A stretch of DNA of 64,000 bases from Pelodera strongyloides (GCA_036852015.1 JAANDG010000279.1:62001-126000), one strand, 5' to 3'. Shown: positions 13,366 to 46,444, counted from the stretch's first letter. Notes: generated by a model from the letters alone, not told the origin. Made by a program: numbers and translations.

Positions 13366-20239
<6,874 letters not shown>

Positions 20240-21964
20240 GGTCACAGGCCCCGAGGGAGAGCGCCTTCATTAGAGCCCAATCCTCGGCAATTGCCCCTTG
20301 TCCCCGCCCATTTTTCTGCGAGCCAATGGGGGCCGTCCGTGTTACAGTAGGCCAGCCCATTGCATCGATCATGTCAGTCAGCTGTCACGGAATCCGTCTC
20401 TTCCGTGAATTGCGGTTAAGTAACTAATGCCGATTATTTCGGTACAGTTTTAACTTGAGCATTTTTTGAACAAATGGTACGAGATTATCAAACCCTTATT
20501 ATAAAAGAATTCAATTTACAATTTCCTTCAACCGTTGTTAAAAATTGTCTTTTACTATATTATAATAACTTTCAAAAAAGCTTTTGGAGGCATCGCGTAG
20601 TTTTAAACAAAATTAAGTGAATTTTTCTTTTTGGGCTAACTTTATCAAACCAGAATTATTAGCTTAATTTGAATTTAGAGGCGATTTAGAATTTATGTAC
20701 TTCATTAAACCAGAATTGTTAACAATTCTGTTATGACTGGTATTTTATTGTTGCCACAGGATTTTATCTAGACATATCCACACTTTACGTACAACCAGAT
20801 ATCCACTCCCGGGGGCAGATGTTACGCGAGATCCGAATTTATAAGCGAAATATGCAAATGAATTATCGTACGGCACGCCAACTTGGGTTAGTCGAGAGGA
20901 AGTGGTACATTGACAAGAGAGATGACATTTGTCACCAGTGCAAATGTGACACACGTTTGCGTTATGCTAATAGAACAATGCAGGTGGACTGTTCCGTGCA
21001 GCTACGTGTTTCTATGAATTTATTACTGTCGATGCATTTTCAGATGATAAATATCAGTATTATACCCTCGTGCGAGTTACGCTTGCTATATGTAGTTTCA
21101 TACAGTAAAATTTTTTAATGAGTAGTTTCTTCTCCATCCGCAATTCCTACCAAAGAAATCAATCAGATCTAGACTTCCTAAGCTATTTATAGTCTTGACG
21201 TTCTTTATGCGTGTTCTATTTCAAAAGAAAACCCGGATTTTCCGTAAACAAGGATTCCATGTGTATGTAAAGAAGAGCGTTGGAAAAACTGCGGTATTGC
21301 CACTTTCAAAAAGGGGAGACAAATTTGAAAGTGCGCCAATCCACACGTCAAACTACTGTAGGTCAATATGTCAGAATTGATGCTGCCTCGAAGCTTTACT
21401 CATAAAACTAACGGAAACAAGCGAAATGGTCAAAAAACAAGTTTTGATATGATATGAGGGTTGGAATGGGTTTAGAATGGAAAAACTGGATTATTATTTC
21501 ATAAGAGTGTATAATTGCACTGCATACTAAATGGATAAAGAAATTTTTTACCTTTAGTTGAATATCAAGGTATCTTTTCGTTATTGTCCTATTGTTAGAG
21601 TCGGTGTTTTTGTGGAAATCAATAGTTGTAAGTGGGGCCACACCATCAAGCATGTAGTCGCTCAATTAAAACGGAACTCTTCGGGACGAGCTCATATCTT
21701 TTGTGTCCGGAGATGCGCAGAGCGTGATAAAATTTTATCGACAACTCTATGCAAATTACTGAGTTGAGGCGCAATAGGTTGGAATATACAACTAGGGACG
21801 GGAGCAAGGAAATGGAATTGCAGTTCCTAGTATACAAACTTTTGGCTAAACGTTGGCTAAACTTTTGAGGGGAAAAACAAATAGTACTTTTCGGCAACTA
21901 TTTATGTATAGGTTCGAAGTTATACTTGTTCACTAACAAGTAAAGTATTAAGTATTAAGGTCTA
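20240..21964. other. 5' flank of the COE gene
   Basis: 20240-20440 is GC-rich for this window, with CCAATGG and CCCCGCCC elements suggesting the COE promoter or leader. The remainder is AT-rich. One exon-like minus-strand stretch at about 21649-21558 starts after ...TTTTAATTGAG and ends at AACTAAAG|GTAAAAAA; it encodes DYMLDGVAPLTTIDF followed by about 21 more open residues. Its phase would also fit the AT-hook exon at 22418, so it may be an alternative 3' exon of that gene. Confidence 0.4.
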
Positions 21965-23809
21965 TTAGGCAATTGCAGAGAATTGAGAATGAGGTACTAA
22001 ACGGTGATGTTCTATGGGGCGCCAGTATTGGAGTAGTGTACTGAAGTGAATACAATGGGCTGTGTGAGAGATGAAAGTGCCGCTCCAGGAAGGCTCAAAT
22101 GACAGTATGGTGCCCACAAACGGTGTTAATTGAATTCCGGACCTTAATTTGCGAGGCCGTAGGCGTCTCCTGGGGATCGGAGCCTCCTCCACGCGAGCGA
22201 TCGCCTGATTAAAGCCTGGACTACGCTCAAAAAAAAAATAGAACCATAAAGAGAAACCCAAACTATGTTAGCGCTATCGCGCTAACAAAGGAAAGTGAGG
22301 TGGAGGCCACTGACTTCACAGAAAAGAGCACTACACTGAGATCATAAAAGTTCTTGGCAAAGTAACAAATGAATTTAAAGGTTAGGAACACAGGATGCAG
22401 TCAATAAAACAACTAACCAGCCTGGCATGCTTCCGTACAGGGCTTTGAGGTCGTCGGACATATTTTGGCGAGGCGGCATGTGCCGCATTGTTCCGTAGTC
22501 TCTTGTAGACGTGCGCGGCAATACGCCATTTAGGTCTGCGGGTTCCGTTTGTGTGTTCATGACTTGTGAAGAAAGAGTGTAGTCCAGTAGATCATTGGCT
22601 GTATCAAAAAGCGGGGGTACATGAGATGATGATGCAACGTCGAGATTACTGTCTGGCGCTGAACTATCAGCCATGTACTGACTGGCCGCAAAGGACGCCA
22701 CAGGTAGATAGCGATTTGCGAATATGGACAAATTATCAGCCACTGAGGAGCTAGGTTCCAGGATTGGTGCATTTTGATAAAGAGTACTGGCGGGCGGTCC
22801 GGACATCTTTGCGATGGCGAGCTCCAACCTGGAAACCTGTGGTCCTGGTTCTTGTCGTAAATACTTCCTAGGCCTGCCTCGTTTCCTTTTAGGACCAAAC
22901 TCCCTGTCCGTTCTAGCGACAAGAAAACTGTGATTGTCTGACGTGTTCATTATTATGTCCCCTGATAATTTCGCAGTGACGTCACGAGACCTTACACTTG
23001 TGATTTTACGTTAGTGCAACTTTAACAGGTTATTTCTCGCCGCGTAACACTTGTAGAAATTGTTTCGCCTGTATTTACTGCAAGAAAGAATAGTTGAAGA
23101 GAATCAGTTGATTTCAATATTTGTATACAACACAGTGATAATATTGTAGCTGTTTGAATGAATAAAATAGTAAAATAACAATTCCTGGGTTTAATAGCGA
23201 ATTCAGTTAAAATGCTATTTACCACTTTCATAACAGCAGAAGAATCAGAATCAAGCGTTGCATTTTACTCGTAAAGTGGCAGAAGAGTATGAAGGAAACG
23301 TGCGTGTTGTGGAATGCTTCCCACTAATAATGAGCAATCTAACCCCTGAGGCCAGCTATATCGTCCAATTATTACCGTATATTGACTTATAAGCCAATTA
23401 ATTCGCCAACTCGGGGCACCTAGATGCACAGCAATTAAGGTGCCCACGTTATGCAGAAATGATTCTCACGGGAAATAAAAATTGGTGAAAAGCTTACAAG
23501 AAAGTGATATATACAATAGTTGTTATTTTATATTCTCCGCATGTTTTTTTTCACGAGATTAAAGAATTCCAACTGTTCGATGCCAAATTGGCGAGTTTCC
23601 GAGTAACAAAGCTTAACGATCAGGTATGATCATGCAAGATTAAGTAGCTCGGCAAGACTGCGAGCCACGTAGCGTTTGGAAGACATAATCTCTGGTAGAA
23701 CATAAACATACCAATCTGAAAAGTATGGAGTTGCCATTGCCATTTTATCATAAAGCATGTTGATATCAACAGGCGATGATGGAAGTAGAGAACAATTCAG
23801 TACATTCAT
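21965..23809 (-). CDS. Probable AT-hook DNA-binding protein
   Basis: I do not recognise the family. The core is a long minus-strand exon ending at 22418 (donor CTG|GTTAGT). It carries a textbook AT-hook (GPKRKRGRPRKYLRQ) followed by about 150 Ser/Ala/Pro-rich residues. It may begin at its own ATG (22950). Alternatively it is spliced from an upstream exon 23809-23712 (ATG right after an ATTACTTTTAACAG acceptor, 32 codons plus 2 nt, donor TTG|GTATG) into 22929 after ...AATCACAG; the phases match. Downstream, an acceptor at 22221 leads in phase to a basic stretch (RRRLRPRKLR) and a stop at 21965, giving a 262-residue protein for the two-exon version. The 3' end is uncertain. The 2-nt overhang at 22418 also matches the COE exon at 19671, but the COE gene has its own conserved first exon, so a fusion transcript is less likely. 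Confidence 0.42.
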
Positions 23810-24306
23810 CCTGTTAAAAGTAATGTATTTAAGAAACAAGTTTTTCTTCACTACGACTAATGGCAAGAAGACTGTTTTTTATTTCAGGCCAAAAAGCATG
23901 CTTTCGAGGAAATCGGCCACCGTGATTCACTGCTGTTAAGCTCACAGGTCGGCTTCAGCAAAGCCAATTGGACTAATTTAATAAAATCAAATAAAAACAA
24001 GAATGCTAGTGCAGTTTCTAAAAGACATGGCTGAATGTGGAGAGTCATCCTTGAACCAAATGGTATAGAACTGCTAGCTAACTTCAATCAAGCGCTCCTA
24101 GCACGATGTGTAAACTTGATACTTACAAAGGCAAGACATTGTTTCTATTCGTAATTGGAATCAGCGGATTTCTCAAATTCCGTACACGATGGTCGGTATT
24201 CCCCAGAGAGTGGTTGATTACAATTGACTGTGGGCTGCATTGGAAGCACTCTTTACCAGAATCATGTACAGTACTCCGTGTGGAAGCAGTCAAAACATTC
24301 GCGTAG

Positions 24307-26188
24307 AGCGTTGACGAAACAAGTCCGGCAGACTTTAGTTATACACCAAAGATCGCAGGGACTTCATCTGAAAGTTATGAAAACACACTATACGAAATGG
24401 AAACTGTTACTCGTGATTACTTGGAGTCCTTCGTTGTGAAGGTCTGTGAAAATACCCATATACAGTGCGTTCCGTAAGTAAAGGAACACCCAAAAAATTT
24501 CGTTTTCGGTTCAAAAATCTCAGAAATTCTTCAAAAAATCTGCACCATTGGATTCAGCGTGAAAAATGGACCTTGTTTTGTAAAATTTAGAAAAAAATAT
24601 TCAGAATGTCGTCAGAAGCAATCGTCAACCGAAAAACGGGTTTTTGCAACTGTTACATAAGTAAAGGAACACGCTTGAAAATTAACATTTATTTAGAATT
24701 AAAAGTGGTAAAGAGGTTTTTTTGCATAAATTAATTATATAGGTCCTCCTCCACCTGCATCGAGGTCAAATTCTCAGTGGCGCTTCGAAGACGCGCGATT
24801 CTGATGAATTCTGACGTCGCCTGTTCTTCAAGGCATGGAGCTTCTGGAAGACAGTCGGAAAAGTGCGATTTTGTGCGCAGATTTTCCACAAATGCCCCAG
24901 AATAGTTTTCGAATGGATTCGCATCTGAAAAACATGCCGAAACATTCCACGCATGATCCAGATGATTTATTCTGAGGATCTCTGACGTTCATTGACGCAT
25001 TTAAATTCTGAATAAAACTTTCCGATAGCTGAAAATCCTTCGTAAACGCTGGCGCGAACCTTCTGAGTGTTGGCAGTGTTCAGCTGCGTTCGTAGAAACT
25101 CCTGATCACGAGACGTTAGCGTGGATCGGCTCCAAACTTCCAAACCATCAAGGATCCTTCTCCAGCACCTGCGTCTGTCGAATGACTGCAGACACCTGTG
25201 ATGACCACATCAGAATGTTCCTTGGACACGTTCAATTCCATGCGGCACGTTCAATTCGAAGTTGTTTTCATCTGAGGACATGATTTGGAGCACCAAGATG
25301 AGAATTCTTGCAACACTACAATGCCTGGGACGCTGGGAGAACACTAGCGTCACGTTCATCAGAAGTTTCTGCGCACACGGACGAACACTGCCAACATTGA
25401 CGTTTCTCGACAGCATTTACGAAGTGTTTTCAGCTGTCGGAAAGTGTTATTCAGAAATTAAAAGCGTCAATGAACGTCAGAGATTTTCAGAATTTTTGAA
25501 GACAAATCATCTGGAGCATGCGTGGAATGTTTCGGCATGTTTTTCAGATGCGAATCCATTCGAAAACTATTCTGGGGCATTTGTGGAAAATCTGCGCACA
25601 AAATCGCACTTTTCCGACTGTCTTCCAGAAGCTCCATGCCTTGAAGAACAGGCGACGTCAGAATTCATCAGAATCGCGCGTCTTCGAAGCGCCACTGAGA
25701 ATTTGACCTCGATGCAGGTGGAGAGGACCTATCGATAATTAATTTATGCAAAAAAACTCTTTACCACTTTTATTTCTTAAATAAATGTTAATTTTCAAGG
25801 GTGTTCCTTTACTTATGTAACAGTTGCAAAAACCCGTTTTTCGGTTGACGATTGCTTCTGACGACATTCTGAATATTTTTTTCTAAATTTTACAAAACAA
25901 GGTCCATTTTTCACGCTGAATCCAATGGTGCAGATTATTTGAAGAATTTCTGAGATTTTTGAGCCGAAAACGAAATTTTTTGGGTGTTCCTTTACTTACG
26001 GAACGCACTGTATTATTAGTCTTTATTCAATGTCGGGAAGATCCTAACAAAAAAAACTAGAGACAGTGGCAAGATGTATCTGGTACAACTGTCGATTCAC
26101 ACGGACGCCATATTGTTTACGAAAAATACGATGGAACTCTAACTCCTCTCAGTCATTTGGTTAAATTTTTTTTGGCCCAGCATGAGAA
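24307..26188 (+). CDS. Exons of an unrecognised plus-strand gene, interrupted by a Tc1-like element
   Basis: Two coding-looking segments join in phase 0 across the transposon. Exon 24307-24441 follows CATTCGCGTAG and ends GTGAAG|GTCTGTG (45 codons; contains SSESYENTLYEMETVTRDYL). Exon 26061-26188 follows AAAAACTAG and ends GAGAA|GTGAGT (42 codons plus 2 nt; contains DSHGRHIVYEKYDGTLTPL). The amino-acid composition looks like real protein and there are no internal stops. Possible earlier exons are 23888-23947 (after TTTTTATTTCAG; AKKHAFEEIGHRDSLLLSSQ) and roughly 24123-24205 (contains RISQIPYTMVGIPQR), but their phases do not all chain. No start, end or family is recognised. It could be a live gene with the element in an intron, or a decaying gene. 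Confidence 0.35.
24463..25085. repeat. Left inverted arm of the Tc1-like element
   Basis: Reverse complement of the right arm (about 25385-26010) with scattered mismatches and small indels. It holds the 3' part of the transposase in minus orientation, including the NPFEN segment at about 24905-24922. Confidence 0.8.
24740..25416 (-). pseudogene. Decayed Tc1-type DDE transposase
   Basis: Minus-strand remnants in several frames. SSDENNFEL near 25250-25280 corresponds to the first-half FSDE(K/S)xF catalytic block. GSLMVWKFG near 25150 corresponds to GSVMVWG. DANPFENYSGAFVE at about 24890-24930 corresponds to DLNPIENxWGxL, the last catalytic region. Frameshifts and stops separate the blocks and the N-terminal DNA-binding part is missing. 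The last block is also present on the plus strand in the right arm. No active transposase is encoded here. Confidence 0.75.
25385..26010. repeat. Right inverted arm of the Tc1-like element
   Basis: Mirror copy of the left arm. The shared block starts near GAACACTGCCAACA (about 25384) and runs to the terminal TA. It holds a plus-strand copy of the transposase C-terminus, open from 25262 to 25738. Confidence 0.8.
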
Positions 26189-26461
26189 GTGAGTCACGGT
26201 AGAATTGTAGAACATCCCATTTTGAAAATGTACTCCCTCTGAAAAATATACTACCACGTAGAAGACTAGTACCCCCTCGCCGGGTATGTATTCTGGGGTA
26301 GGATTCTTCACTGTGGGTGGTATTTTTATGTTTTGGGATAATATTTGTGCAGGAATTTTTTCGAAAAAAATAAAAATAAACTTTGTGGGGGGGGGGGGTG
26401 ATAGTGTATTCCCGGTATGGGTAGTATTCTATTAGTATTCTACAATTTTACCGTGAGTCAC
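26189..26461. mobile_element. MITE-like element with 24 bp terminal inverted repeats
   Basis: The left end GTGAGTCACGGTAGAATTG and the right end CAATTTTACCGTGAGTCAC are inverted copies over 24 bp with two mismatches. The interior is non-coding and contains a run of about 12 G near 26383-26396. The first bases of the left end (GTGAGT) coincide with the splice donor of the exon ending at 26188. The superfamily is not recognised. A target-site duplication is not clear. Confidence 0.55.
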
Positions 26462-27104
26462 TAAACATACTAAATATTAAATATTCTTTGCCCTTGACTC
26501 ATGGCTTCAAAAAATGGTCGTGCACCGTAACCTTCCATAATGTGCTTCGTCGTTTACACCCAAAAATGTCATCGTTTCTATGATAAGAGCGAAGAATGTT
26601 GAAAGCTTCTATAGTGAAGAAACACATTAAAGCCAACCACACATAGAACCATTGTAGGTTTTATAACGTAGTGTTTGCTCTGCGAGAACGCTATTGAAAC
26701 GGAGTTTTTCGACTATGAATATTCTATGTGCTGCATCTACATATTACTCAAGCAAACTCTCATAACTGGAGCAGAAGCTTTGCTACAGTGACTTAATCCG
26801 CTTATTTGAAAGTTGCAATCGGCATGCCCAATCTAAACACACCGTTATCTCTTGTTGTCATTCCAAATTCCAATTAGCGAACTGGAAATTTATCAATCTT
26901 GCTTTGGTTACTGAGGTTTGAAGCAAAAGAGTCTTTGTCGCTGAACCGAAGTATACATATTTTTCCTGTACCTGAGTAACAACACCCTATTGTCAGATCC
27001 AAACAATTGGTCGCAATTTGCCTTTTCTTATCGTTGTTCAAATATTATTGCTTGCACAATTCCATACATTATGTTGTAGTACTGTTTGTGCGTTTTCATT
27101 TTAG
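26462..27104. other. Upstream region of the carboxypeptidase gene
   Basis: No gene seen. AT-rich intergenic DNA. At 27097-27104 CATTTTAG forms a splice-acceptor-like site 56 bp before the start codon at 27161, so the leader is either trans-spliced or carries a 5' UTR intron. Confidence 0.5.
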
Positions 27105-27160
27105 CACTGCCTTACGGAACCAAAACAGCTCATTGTGGGGAAACTCAACGTTTAAGCGCA

Positions 27161-41473
<14,313 letters not shown>

Positions 41474-41601
41474 TCCACTCCATGTGATATTATCTTTGTT
41501 GCAGTAAATTCGTGTTAATTTTTGAGATTTAATTTAAGGAGCATCCCGATGAGTATTGATCTATTATTCTAAACAGTATTGATTGTATTGCGTATCCTTC
41601 G

Positions 41602-41607
41602 AATAAA
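41602..41607 (+). terminator. Poly(A) signal of the carboxypeptidase gene
   Basis: AATAAA 129 bp after the stop codon at 41473, in an AT-rich 3' UTR. It is the first canonical signal downstream. Confidence 0.7.
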
Positions 41608-42526
41608 ACTTTGTTTTCTCACACTGTTTTTGAAAGAAGATGTTGCTGAGGTTTCTTAACGCATACTGCTGTCATTTCGCAGATTACAATGCGAACACTT
41701 ATAATAATTCTCGCAATGTTGGGAAAGAAGCCTCAAAAATTCCGGAATTCCAGTGTACTGTTTTGTTGTTTACTCTCTTCCCGATATGATAATTTCTTAG
41801 AGTTAATGCAATGATCACACTGATTGTGAGTCTTATTTTAATCGCATACGTTCATTCATCCAAGGTTTCTTCTACTAGAAGTTTGAAAAAATTCAACATC
41901 AATTCAAAGTATGAATGACAGTAAAGCTTTTAGACTAGATTAGGTTTGGAAGACGTGCAGAACCCAAAAAAAAAAGAGTAACAACTAAAAAGCTCAACAA
42001 CTAAAACGTATTTTCCATATGTGGAAGTAAATTGTCTGGTCTAGTTCAATTACTAATCTTTTGTCGACAAACTGAATGGGTCATAATTTGGAATGCGCGG
42101 GCTTAAGTTGCCATAGCTGCGGTGCCCACTAGGGGCATTCGGCCGATATAACGTATTGGTCCGTTGGGGAATGACCCTTGTGCCTGGATGGACCGCACCT
42201 CGACATAAGAAACAAGTATTTTTCATGTATGTACAGGCATCTCTACATTTATTTCTGGATAGATTTGTGCACCGGTCAAGAAGTGCACTTTTGTATTGGA
42301 GTCATGTTTCCGGGATCTAGACCACACTCATTTTAAGTGAAAATTGTTTTTCCTTTTCTCAACCTTTTTCCATTATCATTTATTATCTGATTCAATTAAT
42401 TGTTATCTGCACCTCTTTGAAAAATAAATATTGTAACTTCATATTCCTAAACTTCTGGCATTTATCTATTTAGCTCGCCAATGAAGAAGATTTGAGCTAA
42501 GAACATAAATCGCATCTTTCATCGAA
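41608..42526. other. Intergenic region and 5' leader of the FBF1-like gene
   Basis: No gene seen between the carboxypeptidase poly(A) signal and the next start codon. A TATTTAG splice-acceptor-like site ends at 42473, 53 bp before the ATG at 42527. Confidence 0.5.
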
Positions 42527-45500
42527 ATGGGTGACCCATTGTCGGACCTGCTTGGTGTAAGTGATCACTTGCAAATTTGCGATAAATTTTTTATACAAAT
42601 TCCAATTGTTGACAATGGCTATTGCGTCAGTTTATAAATGACATTGTCTTAGGATATGAATGATCTGGACGATGCTTTGTTTGGAAAAAAGCCAGGGGCA
42701 TCTAAACCTAAATCCGCTTTGGATACCCTGTTTGGAGATTCTAAAGTAAGTCAACATTCTTGAATATATTCCGAATGAGAGGCATGCAAGCGTTTTCTTG
42801 GTTTATTGTAATTTTATATATTGAAGATTTTATGTTTTCAGACGCAAAGAAAACCGACAGTTACATTTGGTGGGACCACAACGGCTGGACCGAAACCACC
42901 TGTGAGTTATTCTTGATTGGTAAAAAATCTCGCAATTCAATTGGAATTGTTTGATAAGTCACTCCCATGGAGCTGGCAGGAAATATCACATTCTTCCAGG
43001 GACCATCCAAGTCAGCGCTAGACGATATTTTTGCTGAACCAAAAGCATCGGCTGGAGGAAGACCAGGCACATCAGGCGCATCAAGAACAAGCGATGTAAC
43101 AAGCGCACCATCGACATCTCAACCGTATGTTTTATATGGATTGTTCACTGCTACAACACTTCATTATTTTCCTCTGATGTATCTCTATTTTCTGAGCGCA
43201 ATAACGCATGCGCATAATTCTTTATAATGTTTATTTATATCGACACGCATCTATAAATGTTGTTGGGCTGTCCAATTGGTAACGTTTCGCTGGATAATCA
43301 ATCAATATAATATTATTATATCCTTTTAGTAGACCAACAAGGCGGCAAGCTGCGGGATTAGGCGATCTGTTTGGAACGCCGAGCAAGGAACAATGTAAGT
43401 GTTCTATTTAATATCTCTCTAATTCGCAGCTCCACGGTCTTTCATTTTCTAAAACATTAATTTTAGAAATCCAATAAATATGAACTGTAACAAGAGTATT
43501 ATTTGAAGCGTCCCAACCTACTCCACAAGTGACCGCTGCAGCCCCAGTGACATCGGCTGCTCCTTCAGCAACACTACAAGTTGAATCCGCAGAAGCACAG
43601 CTTCGAATACAACGGTAGGTTACCTTGATGTTGAGGTAGATAAAGAAACTCATGAAAGTCTTTCTAAAACAGTATGATGTTAAGTCTCCGATGTTTAGGT
43701 TAGAAAACGAAGTAGGGCGTTTAAATCGCGAAATCGACGAGCTGAAGAGAAAGAAGAAAGATGATGAAGATGTGTTGGAGAGAGAATTCAAGGAGAAACT
43801 GACGACCAAAGAGAACGCATGGAGAACGGAAATGGAAGAGACCCAGAGGGAACATGCGTAAGACCTATATGGTGTAGTTTACATATGTAGTAAGCGTTTG
43901 AATTCATTACTGAAATAAAGTGGAAATTTATTTTAGGCGAACGGTGCAAAAGCTGACCGATCAGCAAGCTGAAGAAGTGCAGCGGTTAAAGGAAGGTTTC
44001 GATCGACAGTTGGACATCATTCAGCAAACTGCTGGACAAACAAAGTAACATCACATTTATTACGCATCTACAACAATGTAGCGCTTTGTCAAATAACCAT
44101 CAATTGCTATAATGACCACATGCCAAAGGGCAGTCAATGTTTCATTATGAAGCTTTTATACAATTGCAGAGAGGTCAGTCAAGTCGTCGACAAAGTTGAC
44201 CTGCTCACGACGACATTAGACAAACTCACTGGCGATGTGAATGAAGCAACAGAACGGGTGGCAAGAGAAACCGAACTAAGTCTCCGGCTTCGTGAACAAC
44301 AGATACAACTCAGAGAGGACAAGTGGGCTATTAATTCATACTCGTTTTCTTTGATCTCTGAGAAATAATAAACAAAACAGAAGATAGAGTATGTACTGTG
44401 TTATTTCGTTGTGCATTTGGTCGTAATCAACACAGAGACATACTTTCCAGCTTCGAACGCGAGATTGCACGTCTTCACGAAGAAAAGGATCAAGTTCACG
44501 AATTGAATGCAAAGTTAAAAGAACTTTGCAAACAGCAAGAACAGGAAATTCAACAGGTACATAGGCCAAATCATAAAATTAACGTTCCCCTACAAATGTA
44601 GCACACCTGAAAAAATTTACCACTTTTCGAGCTTACGATCAGACTGTGTTCTCCGATTTTATAAAGTCAGCGAAAATATTTCAGGAAAAATGGAAAATCC
44701 GAGAAGAATGGAATCGTTTGAACGCCGAACGAAAAGTATTCAAAGAAGATCAAAACTTCATCTTGGAAAACATTGAGAAACAGAAATTACTCATGGATCG
44801 ATCGAAGGTACACAAGTTACGATTATTTTTCGACCTTATGCAAGCAGGAACAGTAGTTGTATGTGTTACAAGGTATGATTGATTATTGGCTATTAGTTAT
44901 TGATATATAGAAACAATGGACTATGTTTTACGGACTTTTACCTTGTGGCAACTTTTGATTTAGGAAGCTTTCTTCCGTGAGCAGCACGACCTTCTGATCC
45001 GCGTGAGCAACGAGAAACATGCACTTGAACATGAAAAGAATCAATTCCACTTGAAGAGGACCGCAGATATGAATAGATTAAAAGTCTGTTTTATTTATTT
45101 ATTTTGTTCTCATTCTTTTCCTTCGGTTGCCCTTTACGAATGGCTATTCGCAAATGCTCTACTTTATCTTGGCCGAAAAAGAAGACCTTCTGGGTTAGTT
45201 GCATTGGCACCAGAGAATTCATTTTAGTACAGTACTTCATATTGATTACATTTAATCTAGCTCTTTTTGTCTAGATTGGCGCGGCAGATTGTATTCGTTG
45301 TTTTTCATTCGTAGTGAATTTTAGGACGAAGCCCTACAACTTCAGCACAGGATACGAAATGTTGAACTGGCCGAGGAGCATGCGCAATCATTACGGCAAC
45401 ACTATGAATCGAAGTATAGACAGGTTAGGTGTTAATCCTTATTTTGTTCGTAAAATATACATTCCATAAATTATTAAATTTAATCCGGATCTTCAGTTAC

Positions 45501-46444
45501 AAGAACTCGAGGCGTCCCTGATGGAAGAATGCATTGAGATCGAGAATCTGCGCAATAAACCACCGGAGCGTCACTCGCCACAGGTGTGGTTTTTGCTATA
45601 TCACATCGAGAGGAACGCTGTAAACGCAAATTAGTATTTTATATTCTAAGGTTACCTACTCATATCACTTTGCAGCGGAAACCAAAGTTTGAAGTTTCAC
45701 ATTCGGCGCCGCCACAACGAAGTCATCGGTTAGTTTATGTTCATTAGTTTGGTTAACAAGTAAAAGCGAAAAAAGGTAGGTGTGATGAGTAAACCGTAAC
45801 AAGGTTGTATCCGATTTTTTTCATGGCCCAACTGCACAGCTTAGACTATATTTAAATCAACATGTCTTATTTATATTTTTAATCGTGTAGAATCGGGCGC
45901 AGTTCGTCGGGGCTGATTCCCAAAATACCCGACGATGATCTACTCAACAACATGGATGCATCTGCCAGGTGATTCAATTGCTACTTTTAAGTTGACTTTT
46001 ACTTTGACTAGAAATGCGTGAAACGTGGCTAATTTGCATGAAACTATGCAATTGCGTTTCATTGCTATTACAGTTACTGACAAATATATTCAATAGAAAT
46101 TGTCTTCGTGAATAGTAGTGCGCAAGTAAGCTAAGAACTTTCCAGGAATGACTCGGTTCGAGCGGTGTTACGGAAGCATTCGGATTTTCTCGGTAAATAT
46201 ATAGGGCAAAAGGTAAACGTGATTTTAAATTGATAACATCTTTTGATTTGAAATTAGTGTATATAAAATATGTAGCAGCCATAAACCAGTAGGAAGTGCC
46301 TATGCTTAGAGAAATGTATTGCTGTATCACATGGAGTCCAAATGCCGCAAGTAGCTATTTTACACCTAATGACCGTTTACAACAGATTTGTTTTAGGTCG
46401 CGGCTGTGGCACCACGTAGCACTTTGCAGGAGGACCCGCAATAA
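42527..46444 (+). CDS. dyf-19: FBF1/DYF-19-like coiled-coil protein (ciliary transition fibre)
   Basis: Exons 42527-42556, 42653-42745, 42842-42901, 43000-43124, 43330-43394, 43509-43614, 43699-43857, 43937-44044, 44170-44322, 44451-44556, 44685-44807, 44964-45083, 45325-45423, 45497-45583, 45676-45728, 45891-45968, 46146-46212, 46397-46444; 559 aa with all phases consistent. The N-terminal third is low complexity with repeated Asp/Leu-Phe-Gly motifs (DDLDDALFGKK-type, ALDTLFGDSK, DIFAEPK, GLGDLFGTPSK), as in the N-terminus of Fas-binding factor 1. Residues about 150-500 form an almost continuous charged coiled coil. FBF1 and worm DYF-19 sit on transition fibres at the ciliary base and pass IFT particles (established knowledge). 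Assignment rests on this architecture and on motif similarity, not on a catalytic signature, so another coiled-coil protein is possible. Confidence 0.75.

Larger units (their letters stand above)
24463..26010. mobile_element. Tc1/mariner-like element with 0.6 kb inverted arms (foldback form)
   Basis: The ends are CAGTGCGTTCCGTAAGTAAA and its exact reverse complement, flanked by TA on both sides (24461-24462 and 26011-26012), the Tc1/mariner target-site signature. The inverted similarity extends about 620 bp inward on each side (24463 to about 25085; about 25385 to 26010). About 300 bp of unique centre remains. Inside each arm the motif TAAGTAAAGGAACAC recurs about 185 bp from the end (near 24658 and 25800), giving an IR/DR layout. 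Transposase remnants are described separately. The full element looks like one copy that lost its 5' half and gained an inverted copy of its 3' half. Confidence 0.85.

Noticed and set aside
23243..23395. Plus-strand open stretch with ...ECFPLIMSNLTPEASY..., faintly like the start of a T-box domain
   Set aside because: Only about 25 residues resemble the family, the rest of the T-box is absent downstream, it runs into a stop without a good donor, and it lies within the likely minus-strand AT-hook gene.
25262..25738. 158-codon plus-strand frame inside the transposon, at first sight a new gene
   Set aside because: Its second half is the C-terminus of a Tc1 transposase (DANPFENYSG block) carried by the right inverted arm; the first half is the antisense of the element's centre.
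26383..26396. G-run as a possible G-quadruplex
   Set aside because: A single run inside the MITE-like element; there are no further G-tracts at quadruplex spacing.
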